Source: Ignavibacterium sp.
GTDB lineage: Bacteria; Bacteroidota; Ignavibacteria; Ignavibacteriales; Ignavibacteriaceae
Length of the DNA stretch: 64,000 nt
NCBI GenBank assembly: GCA_018335755.1
Contig: JAGXRK010000051.1
Span: forward strand, 62,001-126,000
Reading direction: 5' to 3'
Positions 35,653 to 44,466 of the stretch are shown here, in pieces. The translations under genes were made by a program, and so were the position numbers. The notes under the pieces are model-generated. The model was not told the DNA's origin. It worked only from the letters and a program-made list of their open reading frames with translations, and ran no database searches. Within the stretch, counting starts at the first letter, position 1, and every line of letters begins with the position of its first letter.

Positions 35653-37728
35653 TTACTGAATAGATTCTAATGCTTCACTTAATGTTTCAATCTGATCAGC
35701 ACCGCTTGGAATTTGAATACTCGAGCCTTTGAAATCATCTACAATCGGCTCTGACCTTCCGCCAAGATGTTTTGCAAGGAATAAATCCGTTACAGCAAAA
35801 AATGATAAATTATTTTCCGGACGAGCAAAACCATGGCCTTCGTCAGGGTAAAGCACATAAGTAACAGGTATGTTCTTTTCCTGCATTGCAGTTACTATCT
35901 GATCCGATTCTGCTTGAGTAACTCTGGGATCATTTGCGCCCTGACCAATTAGTAAGGGCTTTCTGATAGAATCAACATGGGTAAGCGGAGAAACTGATTC
36001 AAGCAGTGCTCTTCCTTCTTCTGTTCTATGATCACCAACGCGGGTAGTGAACATTTCAATTATAGGTGCCCAGTAAGGAGGAATTGTGTTAAGCAGAGTT
36101 ATTATGTTAGAAGGACCAACAATATCAACCCCGCAGGCAAACACATCGGGGGTTAATGTTAACCCGGCTAATGTTGCATAGCCGCCGTAACTGCCGCCCA
36201 TTATTGCTATTTTATCTTTTTGTGCAATGCCCTCATCAACAGCCCAGTTAACAGCATCAATCAGATCGTCATGCATTTTCTTGCCCCATTGCATGTTGCC
36301 TGCATTAATAAAATCTTTACCGAAACCCGTTGAACCACGGAAGTTAACGCTAAGCACAGCATAACCACGATTGGTTAACCACTGATGTAATGAATTGTAT
36401 CCCCATCCGTCTCTTGCCCAGGGACCTCCGTGAACAAGCAATACCATCGGTAACGGATCTTTCGGCTTACCGCTGTTCTTTGGATCTTTCCAGATTGGAA
36501 GCGAAAGGTAGCTTACAAGATCAAGCCCATCACGTGATTTTATAATAACCGGAGTCATATATGAAAGAGTATATTTTTCAAGCGATGATCTGTTTGTAAA
36601 AAGAAAAGTTGCTTTTTTGTTTTGTCTGTCATACAGGTAATATTTAACAGGACCATTATCAACAGTGAATGCAACGGCCCAGTAATTATCATCGAGTGTG
36701 CGGCTGCCGACATTTACTTCCGCATCTTCAAGTGTCTTAAGATAGTTTATATCTGATTTTACTGATTCATCGAGTATTGTCCATTCAACTCTTTCATAAT
36801 TACTGGCAACAGCTTCAACCGTTCTTTCAACCGGATGCATTAAAATACCGCTTACATCAGCTTTGGGATTTTCATAGATTAAATTCTTTTCACCTGTTTC
36901 AAGATCTTGTGAAAATAATGCAGCGGTATTTCTTCCGCGGCTGTCTATCATATATAAAGTGTTTCCTGATTTATCAAACCCAACCGGAGCGGTAGTCATC
37001 ATATCTTCCATCTGAATTTTGTCGAACGAATTCCAACCGCCCTGTTCGTCAGGAGTAAAAATTTCGTTTCCCCCATCCGGTGTCATTTTCATTGCAAAAC
37101 GGATAATATAATTATCATCGGTACTGAAACTCATGAACTGATCATTCTGCTGAAAAATGGTCATCTGTCCGGTGAGAATATTTGTTCTATAGAGATCATG
37201 ATACTGGGGATTTCTGGTATTCAGTCCAATTATAATCTCTTCCGGAAACTTATAACTCACTTCCTGAATTTGTGTCGTTGGTCTTAAAACTTTTCCCGAA
37301 GGCAAAGTTACTGGCTTGCCATCAGGTCCTTTTATATCCTCGAATGGAGTAAGGTTTTTATCTTCTTTTGTGGAGATGTTTACAGCGTGAAGCTGCCAGT
37401 TTTCATCTCCGCCAAGATCCTGCAGGTAAAGAATATGATCATTTGTGTATGCCCAGAAATAAATCCTGATGCCCCGCAGAGTATCATTGGTAACGGCAAT
37501 CGCCTGACCGGGATTGTCTTTCGGTGCAACCCAAACATTGAGCACGCCATTCACAGGCGCAAGGTAACTAATATGTTTGCCGTCAGGACTAATCCTTAAG
37601 GCGGCTTTATCCGGGTTATCAAACAGGACTTTTCGTGGAATCAATTCAGCTTCTTTCATTTCAGTTTGACATCCCTGTATAATTGTGAGTAAAAAAGGAA
37701 GTAACATAACGAACAATAGTTTTTTCAT
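35653..37728 (-). CDS. S9-family (prolyl oligopeptidase-like) serine peptidase, lipoprotein
   Basis: The 691-residue enzyme has a signal peptide with lipobox IIQGC (Cys near residue 20), a seven-bladed propeller-type N-terminal half (about 40-400), and an alpha/beta-hydrolase domain with the triad: Ser in GGSYGGYATLAG, Asp in GANDPRV and His in DEGHGFARPEN. This is the dipeptidyl/acylaminoacyl-peptidase branch. It would cleave short peptides outside the cytoplasm. It is monocistronic, between repeat-containing gaps. Confidence 0.92.
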   Translation of the reverse strand: MKKLLFVMLLPFLLTIIQGCQTEMKEAELIPRKVLFDNPDKAALRISPDGKHISYLAPVNGVLNVWVAPKDNPGQAIAVTNDTLRGIRIYFWAYTNDHILYLQDLGGDENWQLHAVNISTKEDKNLTPFEDIKGPDGKPVTLPSGKVLRPTTQIQEVSYKFPEEIIIGLNTRNPQYHDLYRTNILTGQMTIFQQNDQFMSFSTDDNYIIRFAMKMTPDGGNEIFTPDEQGGWNSFDKIQMEDMMTTAPVGFDKSGNTLYMIDSRGRNTAALFSQDLETGEKNLIYENPKADVSGILMHPVERTVEAVASNYERVEWTILDESVKSDINYLKTLEDAEVNVGSRTLDDNYWAVAFTVDNGPVKYYLYDRQNKKATFLFTNRSSLEKYTLSYMTPVIIKSRDGLDLVSYLSLPIWKDPKNSGKPKDPLPMVLLVHGGPWARDGWGYNSLHQWLTNRGYAVLSVNFRGSTGFGKDFINAGNMQWGKKMHDDLIDAVNWAVDEGIAQKDKIAIMGGSYGGYATLAGLTLTPDVFACGVDIVGPSNIITLLNTIPPYWAPIIEMFTTRVGDHRTEEGRALLESVSPLTHVDSIRKPLLIGQGANDPRVTQAESDQIVTAMQEKNIPVTYVLYPDEGHGFARPENNLSFFAVTDLFLAKHLGGRSEPIVDDFKGSSIQIPSGADQIETLSEALESIQ

Positions 37729-37839
37729 ATCCAGCTCCTCTCATAAATATTTGTTTTTGGTAAGCATACAAAGCTAATAAACTTTCATGTCGCAAATCAA
37801 AGTCAAAAGGCATCATTGGTATGTAAATCACACACAGAA

Positions 37840-38451
37840 CTACTTTATATATTTCCAATTGCGCGGTTTACCTTCTGCCATCCACTCAATTGCCTGTTTG
37901 ATTCGCTTATTGCGGGTTTCATCTCTTTTAGCTTCAATAATCCATTCCACATATTCCCTTTTGTGTGAAGGACTGAATTCTTCAAAAACGGCCAATGCCT
38001 TTTTGCTTTTTTTCAATGCAGCAAGAAAATCGTCAGGAGTTTTTATTTCTTTTTTTACTGAAGGTTGTTTAACCGAAGTTATTTTAATTCCGGCCTCATT
38101 TAATTTCATAGCATCTTTTATGTTTGCAATAAGCTTTTTGTCTGATGGCAGATCCTTAAGTGAAATCAGTTTTCCCAAATGCCCCATCGCTGTTTCAGAC
38201 TTTACGCTTTTCATTAATGTTTTATCTTTCATAAGAGCAGCTTTCCAGAAACCAAAAACACAATGGTGCTTGAATGAAGCCATGTGACACATTGGTCCCC
38301 TATAATCAAAATGCGGAAATCCCCACTTGATTGTTTCCTGAACATTCGGACAAGCCGTATGTACCAATTTTCTCAAATGAATAAGAATTGGTTTTGCAAA
38401 CTCGGCTGACTTGGAAATGTATTCATCTACGCGTCTATCTATGGCAGGCAT
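37840..38451 (-). CDS. DUF1801/YdeI-type protein with OmdA-like C-terminus
   Basis: The 203-residue protein opens with a DUF1801/YdhG-like domain (VDEYISKSAEFAKPILIHLR, IKWGFPHFDYRGPMCHMASF) and ends in a Bacteriocin-protection (OmdA, PF13376) region: PDDFLAALKKSKKALAVFEEFSPSHKREYVEWI and the typical KRETRNKRIKQAIEWMAEGK pattern. Members are cytoplasmic, of unclear function. The next upstream gene on the strand is a Rof-like protein 30 bp away. Confidence 0.85.
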   Translation of the reverse strand: MPAIDRRVDEYISKSAEFAKPILIHLRKLVHTACPNVQETIKWGFPHFDYRGPMCHMASFKHHCVFGFWKAALMKDKTLMKSVKSETAMGHLGKLISLKDLPSDKKLIANIKDAMKLNEAGIKITSVKQPSVKKEIKTPDDFLAALKKSKKALAVFEEFSPSHKREYVEWIIEAKRDETRNKRIKQAIEWMAEGKPRNWKYIK

Positions 38452-38481
38452 AACATATCCTTTTATTTAGTTGATAAATTC

Positions 38482-38727
38482 TTAGCAGGACTTATTAAAG
38501 GGAATACCGTCAAGTTCAACAATATCATCTAACCGTATTAACAAACCATTGTCAGTTTTCAGATATTCGATTTTATCTTTTGAAAAAATATCATCAATAA
38601 CACAGGCAATTGTCTGAATACTATTCGACTCGTCAGTAAATGAAATTTCAATCTTACTTTTTCTTAGAGCACGCAATTCCAGCTCATCGTGAAGTCCGCA
38701 GGCTATTGGTTTATATTCCCTGTTCAT
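38482..38727 (-). CDS. Rho-binding antiterminator (Rof-like)
   Basis: The 81 residues follow the Rof pattern: YKPIACGLHDELELRALRKS at the N-terminus, an Sm-like barrel (IDDIFSKDKIEYLKTDNG) and LIRLDDIVELDG near the end. E. coli Rof (YaeO) binds the Rho hexamer and reduces Rho-dependent termination. The Ser/Cys end here (FNKSC) is unusual but short. It lies 6 bp downstream of an acetyltransferase and 30 bp upstream of the YdeI-like gene, all on the minus strand. Confidence 0.8.
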   Translation of the reverse strand: MNREYKPIACGLHDELELRALRKSKIEISFTDESNSIQTIACVIDDIFSKDKIEYLKTDNGLLIRLDDIVELDGIPFNKSC

Positions 38728-38733
38728 AGATGC

Positions 38734-39183
38734 TTATTTCACTCCTGCAAATTTCCATTCCCAAACAGTTCCATCTTCTGGATGATCAACCTCTTTATCA
38801 AAAACAAATCCGGCTTTCTTTAATATTGAAGTGGATGCATTTTCCTCCGGCAGAGTTTGCGCAACTACTTTAATGCCCGGTTGTGCTTTTAATGCGATTT
38901 GTACAAGATTATTTGCCATTCGGGAGGCATGTCCCTTTCCTTCATATTCCGGAAAGGTGAAGTATGCTATTTCAACAGTATTGTTTATTGGGGGGGATTT
39001 GAATGCGCATGTACCAATGCACTCTCCAATATCATCAAGCACAAGATATCCAACCCAGGGAAGTTCGTAACTGGCTGTTTTATAAAGTTCAATAGTTGCT
39101 ATTAATATACTTTCTGCTATCGGATGAAGATTTTTAATTTCTTTTTCCGGCTTACCAGCTTTAATTATTGGTACTAATTCCAT
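38734..39183 (-). CDS. GNAT-family N-acetyltransferase
   Basis: The 149-residue protein has the GNAT core: PWVGYLVLDDIGECIGTCAF on the central strand, FPEYEGKGHASRMANNLVQIA for motif A (the acetyl-CoA pyrophosphate-binding loop EGKGHA), and NASTSILKKAGFVFDKE for motif B. It acetylates an unknown amine in the cytoplasm. It lies 24 bp downstream of a beta-lactamase-fold gene and 6 bp upstream of the Rof-like gene. Confidence 0.88.
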   Translation of the reverse strand: MELVPIIKAGKPEKEIKNLHPIAESILIATIELYKTASYELPWVGYLVLDDIGECIGTCAFKSPPINNTVEIAYFTFPEYEGKGHASRMANNLVQIALKAQPGIKVVAQTLPEENASTSILKKAGFVFDKEVDHPEDGTVWEWKFAGVK

Positions 39184-39207
39184 TATGATTGGATTTCCAT
39201 TGTTAAT

Positions 39208-40140
39208 TTATCTTCTTGATTTCATTAATTCATAAACTCTTGTAGAAAGCGCTTTAAATTTTGGAAGAGCTTCTTTTTCAGGCATCGGCAAAAAGCATGC
39301 AATTATATATCTAACATTTCCGTCGTCAACAATACCGACATCATTCGTCCAGTAAGAAAACCAGCCTGTTTTATGATAGAACATAGCATTTGCCGAAAGT
39401 CCGGCAGCAAGTTTTGATTTATCTAACTGACTTCCAAGCAAAGATAACATCTGCATGCTTACCCATGGATTAACAAGTTTAAGCGTGTATATCCTGTATA
39501 AAAAATCAGCAGCGTGCAGTGCGCAGGTTTCCGTACCGCGAACATTTTCATAGCCGGAATCTTCAAATGTTCTTCTTAAAAACTTTCTTGTTACTTCACT
39601 CCCTTTCCATCCGTAAGTATGAAGCAGATAATCTATGTTTGGTCTCTGAGCTATATCAATCAAGCAATTTGCAGAAGCATTGTCGCTTCTTGTTATCATC
39701 AGATCAAGTAGATAGTAAATTGTTACAGTATCATTTTCTTTTAACAGGGGACGAGGATCTGATTTTATTCCTTTAGACCGATCAACTGCATTATGCCCGC
39801 TTACCACATATTCATCATATAAAGAATATTTTCTCTGAGAAACCTGGTGCAGAACTTCTGCCGCCACATACATTTTATAAACAGAAGCCGGGTATATGAA
39901 GTTATCATAATTTACTCCGCCCAGGATAGGTTCTTCTCCGTTCATATCAACAACAGCAAAGGATATTTGTTCGACGCCGTCTTCACCAACGTCAAAGTTT
40001 TGTTCAAGCTCCAGTTCAAGAATGATATTGCGGAGAGCTTGATTGAAATTATCATCAACTTTATAATATGAAGGAATCTCCACGGACTGTGATAGAACGA
40101 CCGGGCAGAGAACGATAAGAATTAATAGTAGCTTTTTCAT
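39208..40140 (-). CDS. Class A beta-lactamase-fold serine hydrolase (probably not a true lactamase)
   Basis: The 310-residue exported protein (signal peptide to about residue 18) has the SxxK nucleophile SVYK (86-89), SDN (152-154) and KTG (267-269). The deacylation glutamate motif ExxLN of class A beta-lactamases is not found in the omega-loop region; the stretch there reads FEDSGYENVRGTETC. It may instead be a DD-peptidase-like or esterase relative. It lies 39 bp downstream of a second beta-lactamase-fold gene and upstream of an acetyltransferase. Confidence 0.83.
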   Translation of the reverse strand: MKKLLLILIVLCPVVLSQSVEIPSYYKVDDNFNQALRNIILELELEQNFDVGEDGVEQISFAVVDMNGEEPILGGVNYDNFIYPASVYKMYVAAEVLHQVSQRKYSLYDEYVVSGHNAVDRSKGIKSDPRPLLKENDTVTIYYLLDLMITRSDNASANCLIDIAQRPNIDYLLHTYGWKGSEVTRKFLRRTFEDSGYENVRGTETCALHAADFLYRIYTLKLVNPWVSMQMLSLLGSQLDKSKLAAGLSANAMFYHKTGWFSYWTNDVGIVDDGNVRYIIACFLPMPEKEALPKFKALSTRVYELMKSRR

Positions 40141-40179
40141 AATGAATAATATTTGTTGATAATTTATCTTTTTTGATGT

Positions 40180-41073
40180 TTATTCGAGCACCATATAGTC
40201 ATAAATGTATCTGGATGCTTTTGCAATAGCGTCATTTCCTGCTTTCATATCAGAAAGATTTTTTGAGAGAATCACCAGAACATATTTTCTTCCATCCGGC
40301 AGAAAAATGATTCCCGAATCATGACTAACCCCGGTTATCGAGCCTGTTTTGTTTGCTACGCTAACATCATCTGGCAGCAATGCTGGTATTTTAGTTTTGA
40401 AATTCTGCTGCATTAATATTTTTATCATGTCTTCACAGGCTTTTTCAGAGACAAAACTACCCTCACCCAATGCACGGTATATCAACATAAGATCATAAGC
40501 AGTTGTTGTGTTGTTTAATCCCTGCTCAAATGCTTTCATATCCTCAACACCGCGCAGAACCTGGATATCGCTTGCCCCGATACTTCGCATAGTTTCATTC
40601 ACCTTTTTCGCATCAGCTAGCTCAATTAAGATATTTGTGCTGAGATTTCCGCTGAAGGTAATCATATCTATTATAAGATCAATGATCGGCTGTCTTGTCC
40701 CTAAATGTTTGTAGAAGTTCTCGCCGCCGTCTCTTTCAATATTCATTGAGTATGAACTTCCGTCAACAATGCTCTTAAAATCATTTTTTACAAGGATGGA
40801 ATCGTTGAGATTGAATTTGTTTTCATTAGCCTGCTTAAATAATTCCACCATAACCGGAGTTTTCATTGTGCTTGCAGCGTGGAAAGTTTCTCTTTCGTTA
40901 ATATAAATTTCATTTAAGGGATTGGATAAGTCTGTAAAGGCAAGAGCAAAAGAGCCTTCAACAGAAGCAAACTCATTTTCTATTTTTGTTTTCAGATCAG
41001 TGATTGACATCATATTATCCTGTGGAAAGTTTTGTAAGGTTATTATTGCTAAGAACAGCAGTATTTTTTTCAT
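40180..41073 (-). CDS. Class A beta-lactamase-like protein
   Basis: The 297-residue exported protein (signal peptide to about residue 18) has STMK (68-71), SGN (141-143) in place of SDN, the omega-loop EQGLN (183-187) matching the ExxLN deacylation motif, and KTG (242-244). All catalytic elements of a class A enzyme are therefore present, with one substitution. Whether it hydrolyses beta-lactams cannot be told. It is divergently arranged against a CreD-like gene across a 233-bp gap. Confidence 0.85.
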   Translation of the reverse strand: MKKILLFLAIITLQNFPQDNMMSITDLKTKIENEFASVEGSFALAFTDLSNPLNEIYINERETFHAASTMKTPVMVELFKQANENKFNLNDSILVKNDFKSIVDGSSYSMNIERDGGENFYKHLGTRQPIIDLIIDMITFSGNLSTNILIELADAKKVNETMRSIGASDIQVLRGVEDMKAFEQGLNNTTTAYDLMLIYRALGEGSFVSEKACEDMIKILMQQNFKTKIPALLPDDVSVANKTGSITGVSHDSGIIFLPDGRKYVLVILSKNLSDMKAGNDAIAKASRYIYDYMVLE

Positions 41074-41306
41074 AAATATGACACCGGTTATTTAAAACAG
41101 TTCAAATTATTAATTAAAAATAATCAATCCTTAAGTGGATATGAAGGTTGGGTATAAATTAAGGTCTAAAAATTTTACCCCATACCGGATAAAACTTGTT
41201 TGATACACCCACAGTCTAACCTGACGTATTAAAAATATTTTTACAGGAGCACACATCCGCGCTTGATTCTTTTTTGTTCTCAAATAAACAACTAATAAGG
41301 AGAGAT

Positions 41307-42596
41307 ATGAAAAAAGAGTCAGTTGCACTTCGCATTATCCTTGTAGGATGCCTGATAGTGCTGTTATTAATTCCATTATGGATGGTTCAGTTTCTTATTT
41401 CAGAAAGGCGCGTATACAGAGATGAAGCCGTAAGAGAAATAAGTAAAAGCTGGGCGGGTCCCCAAACCATTGCCGGTCCACTGCTTACCCTGGTTACAAA
41501 CCATGAACACATTAGTAAAAACGGTACAAAAACCTTTTCCAAAAAACGCACCTTCTATCTTCCCGATGATATATCTGTCGAAGCAAAAGTAATTCCCGAG
41601 AAAAGATACCGAGGCATTTATTCTGCCATAGTTTATAAAACCGACCTAAACATTAAGGGCAACTTTAACTTTCATAAGTTTCAGGAAAAATTAAACGATC
41701 CGAATCTTTCAGAAAGCTATTTATCTTTTAACATCGATGATCCAAGAGGTATTCAGCAGAATATAACTATGAAGTGGGACAACGTGATTCATAAGGTGAA
41801 TCCCGGACTAAAGGATAAAAATATTTTTACAAGCGGTTTTCACTCAGAATTAAATATTAACAAAGAGAAAGCCGCGGGTTCATTTGAAATTAATTTAACA
41901 CTAAACGGCGTGGATGATCTGAATTTTGTTCCTATGGGAAAGAATACAGAGGTAAATGTAAGCTCTTCCTGGAGTAATCCAAGCTTTATTGGAAATTTTC
42001 TTCCGGTAGAACGGGAGGTAAACGAGAATGGCTTTACTGCCTCGTGGAGCGTTAATCATTTTAACCGCGAGTTCCCGCAGGAATGGGGCAATCAGCATTA
42101 CGATGTATTTAAAGATAAGTTTGGAGTTAAGTTTTTCATTCCTGCCGATGAATACCAACAGACAATGCGATCATCAAAATACGGATTGCTTATAATCATA
42201 CTTACATTTGTAAGCTTTTTTCTTGTAGAAGTTTTCAGCGGAAAAGCCATTCACCCGATCCAGTATCTGCTAATTGGATTAGCGCTTATCATTTTTTATT
42301 CAATGCTGCTGGCGCTTTCGGAGTATATTCTTTTTCAATATTCTTATTTTATAGCGGGATCTCTTGTGATAGGATTAATAACACTCTATACAAAAAGTAT
42401 ATATAAAAACCAGAATATTGTTTTATCAATTTCCGCAATGCTTATTTTATTTTACGGATTTGTTTATGTGCTGCTTCAACTTCAGGATTACTCGTTATTG
42501 CTTGGCAATATAGCTTTGTTCTTAATACTTGCTGCAATAATGTTCTTTACAAGAAAAGTAAACTGGTTTGATGTGTTGAAAAGTAAGTCGGCATAG
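41307..42596 (+). CDS. creD: CreD-like inner membrane protein
   Basis: The ATG at 41307 is preceded by AAGGAGAGAT, an excellent ribosome-binding site; an upstream in-frame start at 41274 would put that site inside the gene. The protein (429 residues) has an N-terminal helix, a periplasmic beta-rich domain of about 270 residues with RTFYLPDDISVEAKVIPEKR (the CreD signature region) and SYLSFNIDDPRG, then five or six C-terminal helices. CreD (CreBC regulon) protects the envelope and is induced with beta-lactamases in some Proteobacteria. A divergent beta-lactamase-like gene here fits. Confidence 0.83.
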   Translation: MKKESVALRIILVGCLIVLLLIPLWMVQFLISERRVYRDEAVREISKSWAGPQTIAGPLLTLVTNHEHISKNGTKTFSKKRTFYLPDDISVEAKVIPEKRYRGIYSAIVYKTDLNIKGNFNFHKFQEKLNDPNLSESYLSFNIDDPRGIQQNITMKWDNVIHKVNPGLKDKNIFTSGFHSELNINKEKAAGSFEINLTLNGVDDLNFVPMGKNTEVNVSSSWSNPSFIGNFLPVEREVNENGFTASWSVNHFNREFPQEWGNQHYDVFKDKFGVKFFIPADEYQQTMRSSKYGLLIIILTFVSFFLVEVFSGKAIHPIQYLLIGLALIIFYSMLLALSEYILFQYSYFIAGSLVIGLITLYTKSIYKNQNIVLSISAMLILFYGFVYVLLQLQDYSLLLGNIALFLILAAIMFFTRKVNWFDVLKSKSA

Positions 42597-42597
42597 C

Positions 42598-42752
42598 AAA
42601 ACGAGATTCATCTCGTTTGTAATAAAGAATGAATTAAAACCTGTAAGGGCGAAATAAATTTCGCTCTGCAGGATTGTGAAATGATGTTTATCTCGTTCGC
42701 AATAAGGAATGAATTAAATTTTGTAAGGGCGAAATAAATTTCGCCCTACAAA
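42598..42752. repeat. Two tandem REP units downstream of the RAYT gene
   Basis: Two copies of a roughly 75-bp unit (42598-42672 and 42678-42752; period 80 bp). Each has a first palindrome (ACGAGATTCATCTCGT in copy 1) and a second palindrome; the second in copy 2 is perfect over 10-bp arms (AGGGCGAAAT / ATTTCGCCCT, 42726-42747). Copy 2 ends 3 bp before the RAYT stop codon. Confidence 0.88.
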
Positions 42753-42754
42753 TT

Positions 42755-43444
42755 CTAAATTAAATATTTTATATTGTAATAATTCCATTTATAATCCTCC
42801 CATTTTTCGACCAATCCGGCTTTAACAGGATTGTTCAGAACGTATTTAACAACTCTTTTTAATGATTCGTTGTTTCTAATAACGTGATCGTAACTTTCAT
42901 GTTGCCAGAATTTACCGCTACGGTTGAGCAACTTATTACATTCTCTCGCTGTAGAACCCTTAATTTTCTTTAATATATGTGCAATAGGATATTGTAAAGC
43001 AAAATTGCTATCGGTTAAATTATTTGAGGTATCGCTATTTATTGAGCGAGATAAATCTCGCTCTACTTTGAGCCAAATTACCAAATGAACATGATTAGAC
43101 ATTATGCAATATGCAATTAAATAATAATCTTTTTCATCCAGAGAGTGCAATGACTCTTTAATAATAAAGGCTACATTCTTTTCTTGCAGCCAGTTGTGAC
43201 CGTAAGCCGCCCTGTCTAAATAATCATCATAAATCAGAAAATATTTTCTCTTAAAATTATTATACTCTCTTATCTTCTCGCGCTGATTATCATAAGCAGC
43301 GATTTCCTTTAACTTGTCCTCCTTTAATTTTTTTAGTTTTTCTACAACCCCAAGCGGTAATGTTCCATTTAATCTGAATGTAATAAAAAATGCATATCCG
43401 CTTGGCTGAAAGTGGGGAAGATTTCTTTTGTAATATAATTTCAT
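42755..43444 (-). CDS. REP-associated tyrosine transposase (RAYT, HUH family)
   Basis: The 229-residue protein has the Y1 transposase core: HUH in MSNHVHLVIW (His118 and His120) and the catalytic Tyr185 in WQHESYDHVIRN, with NNPVKAGLV near the end. RAYTs are single-copy IS200-like enzymes that cut and join the palindromes next to them. The gene is bordered by matching REP units on both sides (42598-42752 and 43482-43553). It also contains a perfect REP palindrome in its own frame, encoding residues 128-134. The stretch between the HUH block and HILKKIKG is longer than usual. Confidence 0.88.
   Translation of the reverse strand: MKLYYKRNLPHFQPSGYAFFITFRLNGTLPLGVVEKLKKLKEDKLKEIAAYDNQREKIREYNNFKRKYFLIYDDYLDRAAYGHNWLQEKNVAFIIKESLHSLDEKDYYLIAYCIMSNHVHLVIWLKVERDLSRSINSDTSNNLTDSNFALQYPIAHILKKIKGSTARECNKLLNRSGKFWQHESYDHVIRNNESLKRVVKYVLNNPVKAGLVEKWEDYKWNYYNIKYLI
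43044..43063. repeat. REP palindrome inside the RAYT coding sequence
   Basis: GAGCGAGAT and ATCTCGCTC are perfect reverse complements around AA. The core CGAGATAAATCTCG belongs to the same family as the flanking REPs. On the coding strand it reads in frame as Glu-Arg-Asp-Leu-Ser-Arg-Ser (RAYT residues 128-134). Confidence 0.85.
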
Positions 43445-43481
43445 CTTCTTTTGACTAAATAATATTATTTAAAGCATCTGT

Positions 43482-43553
43482 AAAACGGGATTTATCTCGT
43501 TATTTATAAAGAGAAAAATAAAATTAACTGAAGCGAAATAAATATCGCTTTAC
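43482..43553. repeat. REP unit upstream of the RAYT gene
   Basis: One copy of the unit seen at 42598-42752, starting AAAACGGGATTTATCTCGTT and ending with a second palindrome (AAGCGA / TCGCTT, 43531-43550). Its stems are weaker than those of the downstream pair, so it is probably an older copy. Confidence 0.75.
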
Positions 43554-43663
43554 ATTTTTTTGCACTCAACGGCGGCTATATTAACAATAAAGTTAAAGCA
43601 ATATAACTTTAATAATTAAGCTGGCAGACAGATAACTGCAGTAAAGCTGGACTCCACATAAAA

Positions 43664-44428
43664 TTATTCAACACCCTCAAAAAAACTTTTTAACTTCTTC
43701 GGAAGAGAGTCAAGCAGAAGCGCCTGTTCAGGCGCATTCGGATCGTAAACCAGCTTCTCTTTTTCTTCATCCTCAAGTAAACGGGTCAGATGGGACTTAC
43801 ATGCCGTATCATATGTGTTACCGTCAGCGGCGGTAAACCGAAAATACAATTTATAAACTGGTCGATTATTAATTTTAACAGATGTTGGTTCTTTTCCCAC
43901 CAGAGTTCCATACGCAACCTCACCGACCTGTAAAAGATAAATATCCTTTCTTGCTTTTTTCAGTCCGAAAATAAAAAATCCCGCACCCACTAATAAAAAC
44001 GGGATCATTATAAATAATATCCATAAAGAAAATTCTCCCGCTCTCATTCCTTCTATGCGGGATACCCCGGGATCTTTCTCCGAGTATAGAATTTTAACAG
44101 GAGTTCCAATTTCATAGTAAATATCCTCACTGAATGATTTCCCGTGATGAATAGCTCCATCCAGTAATTTGTATTCATAATGAAAAGCATAAACACGTTG
44201 ATCATTAATGGATGTGTTTGTAACCTCAACTTTGGTTATGGTTCCATCTGTTACCGGAGAATCTTTACTTAACGTGTCAAATTTTATAAATGAAGAAAAG
44301 ACAATGATGAATATGGACGAGAATATGAGAAAGATCAATCCAAATGTTGTGTAGAAGTTCCCAAAAAAAATTTTAAATTTAACTCCGGTTGGAACAACAC
44401 GTTTATGAAAGTATGTATAGTAAGACAT
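43664..44428 (-). CDS. DUF3592-family membrane protein
   Basis: The 254-residue protein has an N-terminal helix (about 25-47), a first DUF3592 beta-domain with VTNTSINDQRVYAFHYEYKL and PVKILYSEKDPGVSRIEGM, a second helix (about 130-152), then a second beta-domain (PVYKLYFRFTAADGNTYDT, VYDPNAPEQALLLDSLPKK). DUF3592 proteins are envelope proteins without known function. It starts 39 bp after another small membrane protein gene on the same strand. Confidence 0.8.
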   Translation of the reverse strand: MSYYTYFHKRVVPTGVKFKIFFGNFYTTFGLIFLIFSSIFIIVFSSFIKFDTLSKDSPVTDGTITKVEVTNTSINDQRVYAFHYEYKLLDGAIHHGKSFSEDIYYEIGTPVKILYSEKDPGVSRIEGMRAGEFSLWILFIMIPFLLVGAGFFIFGLKKARKDIYLLQVGEVAYGTLVGKEPTSVKINNRPVYKLYFRFTAADGNTYDTACKSHLTRLLEDEEKEKLVYDPNAPEQALLLDSLPKKLKSFFEGVE

Positions 44429-44466
44429 TGTTGATATTATCTCATCGGGTTGTTAATGTTAATTTG

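Noticed and set aside
39208-40140. Antibiotic-resistance beta-lactamase
   Set aside because: SxxK, SDN and KTG are present but the deacylation motif ExxLN is not, so resistance cannot be claimed.
41074-41306. CreB-type operator (paired TTCAC) between the beta-lactamase-like and creD-like genes
   Set aside because: I searched by eye and found no paired TTCAC or GTGAA.
42598-42752. CRISPR array
   Set aside because: Only two units, with internal palindromes and no unique spacers of constant length; they match REP units next to a RAYT.
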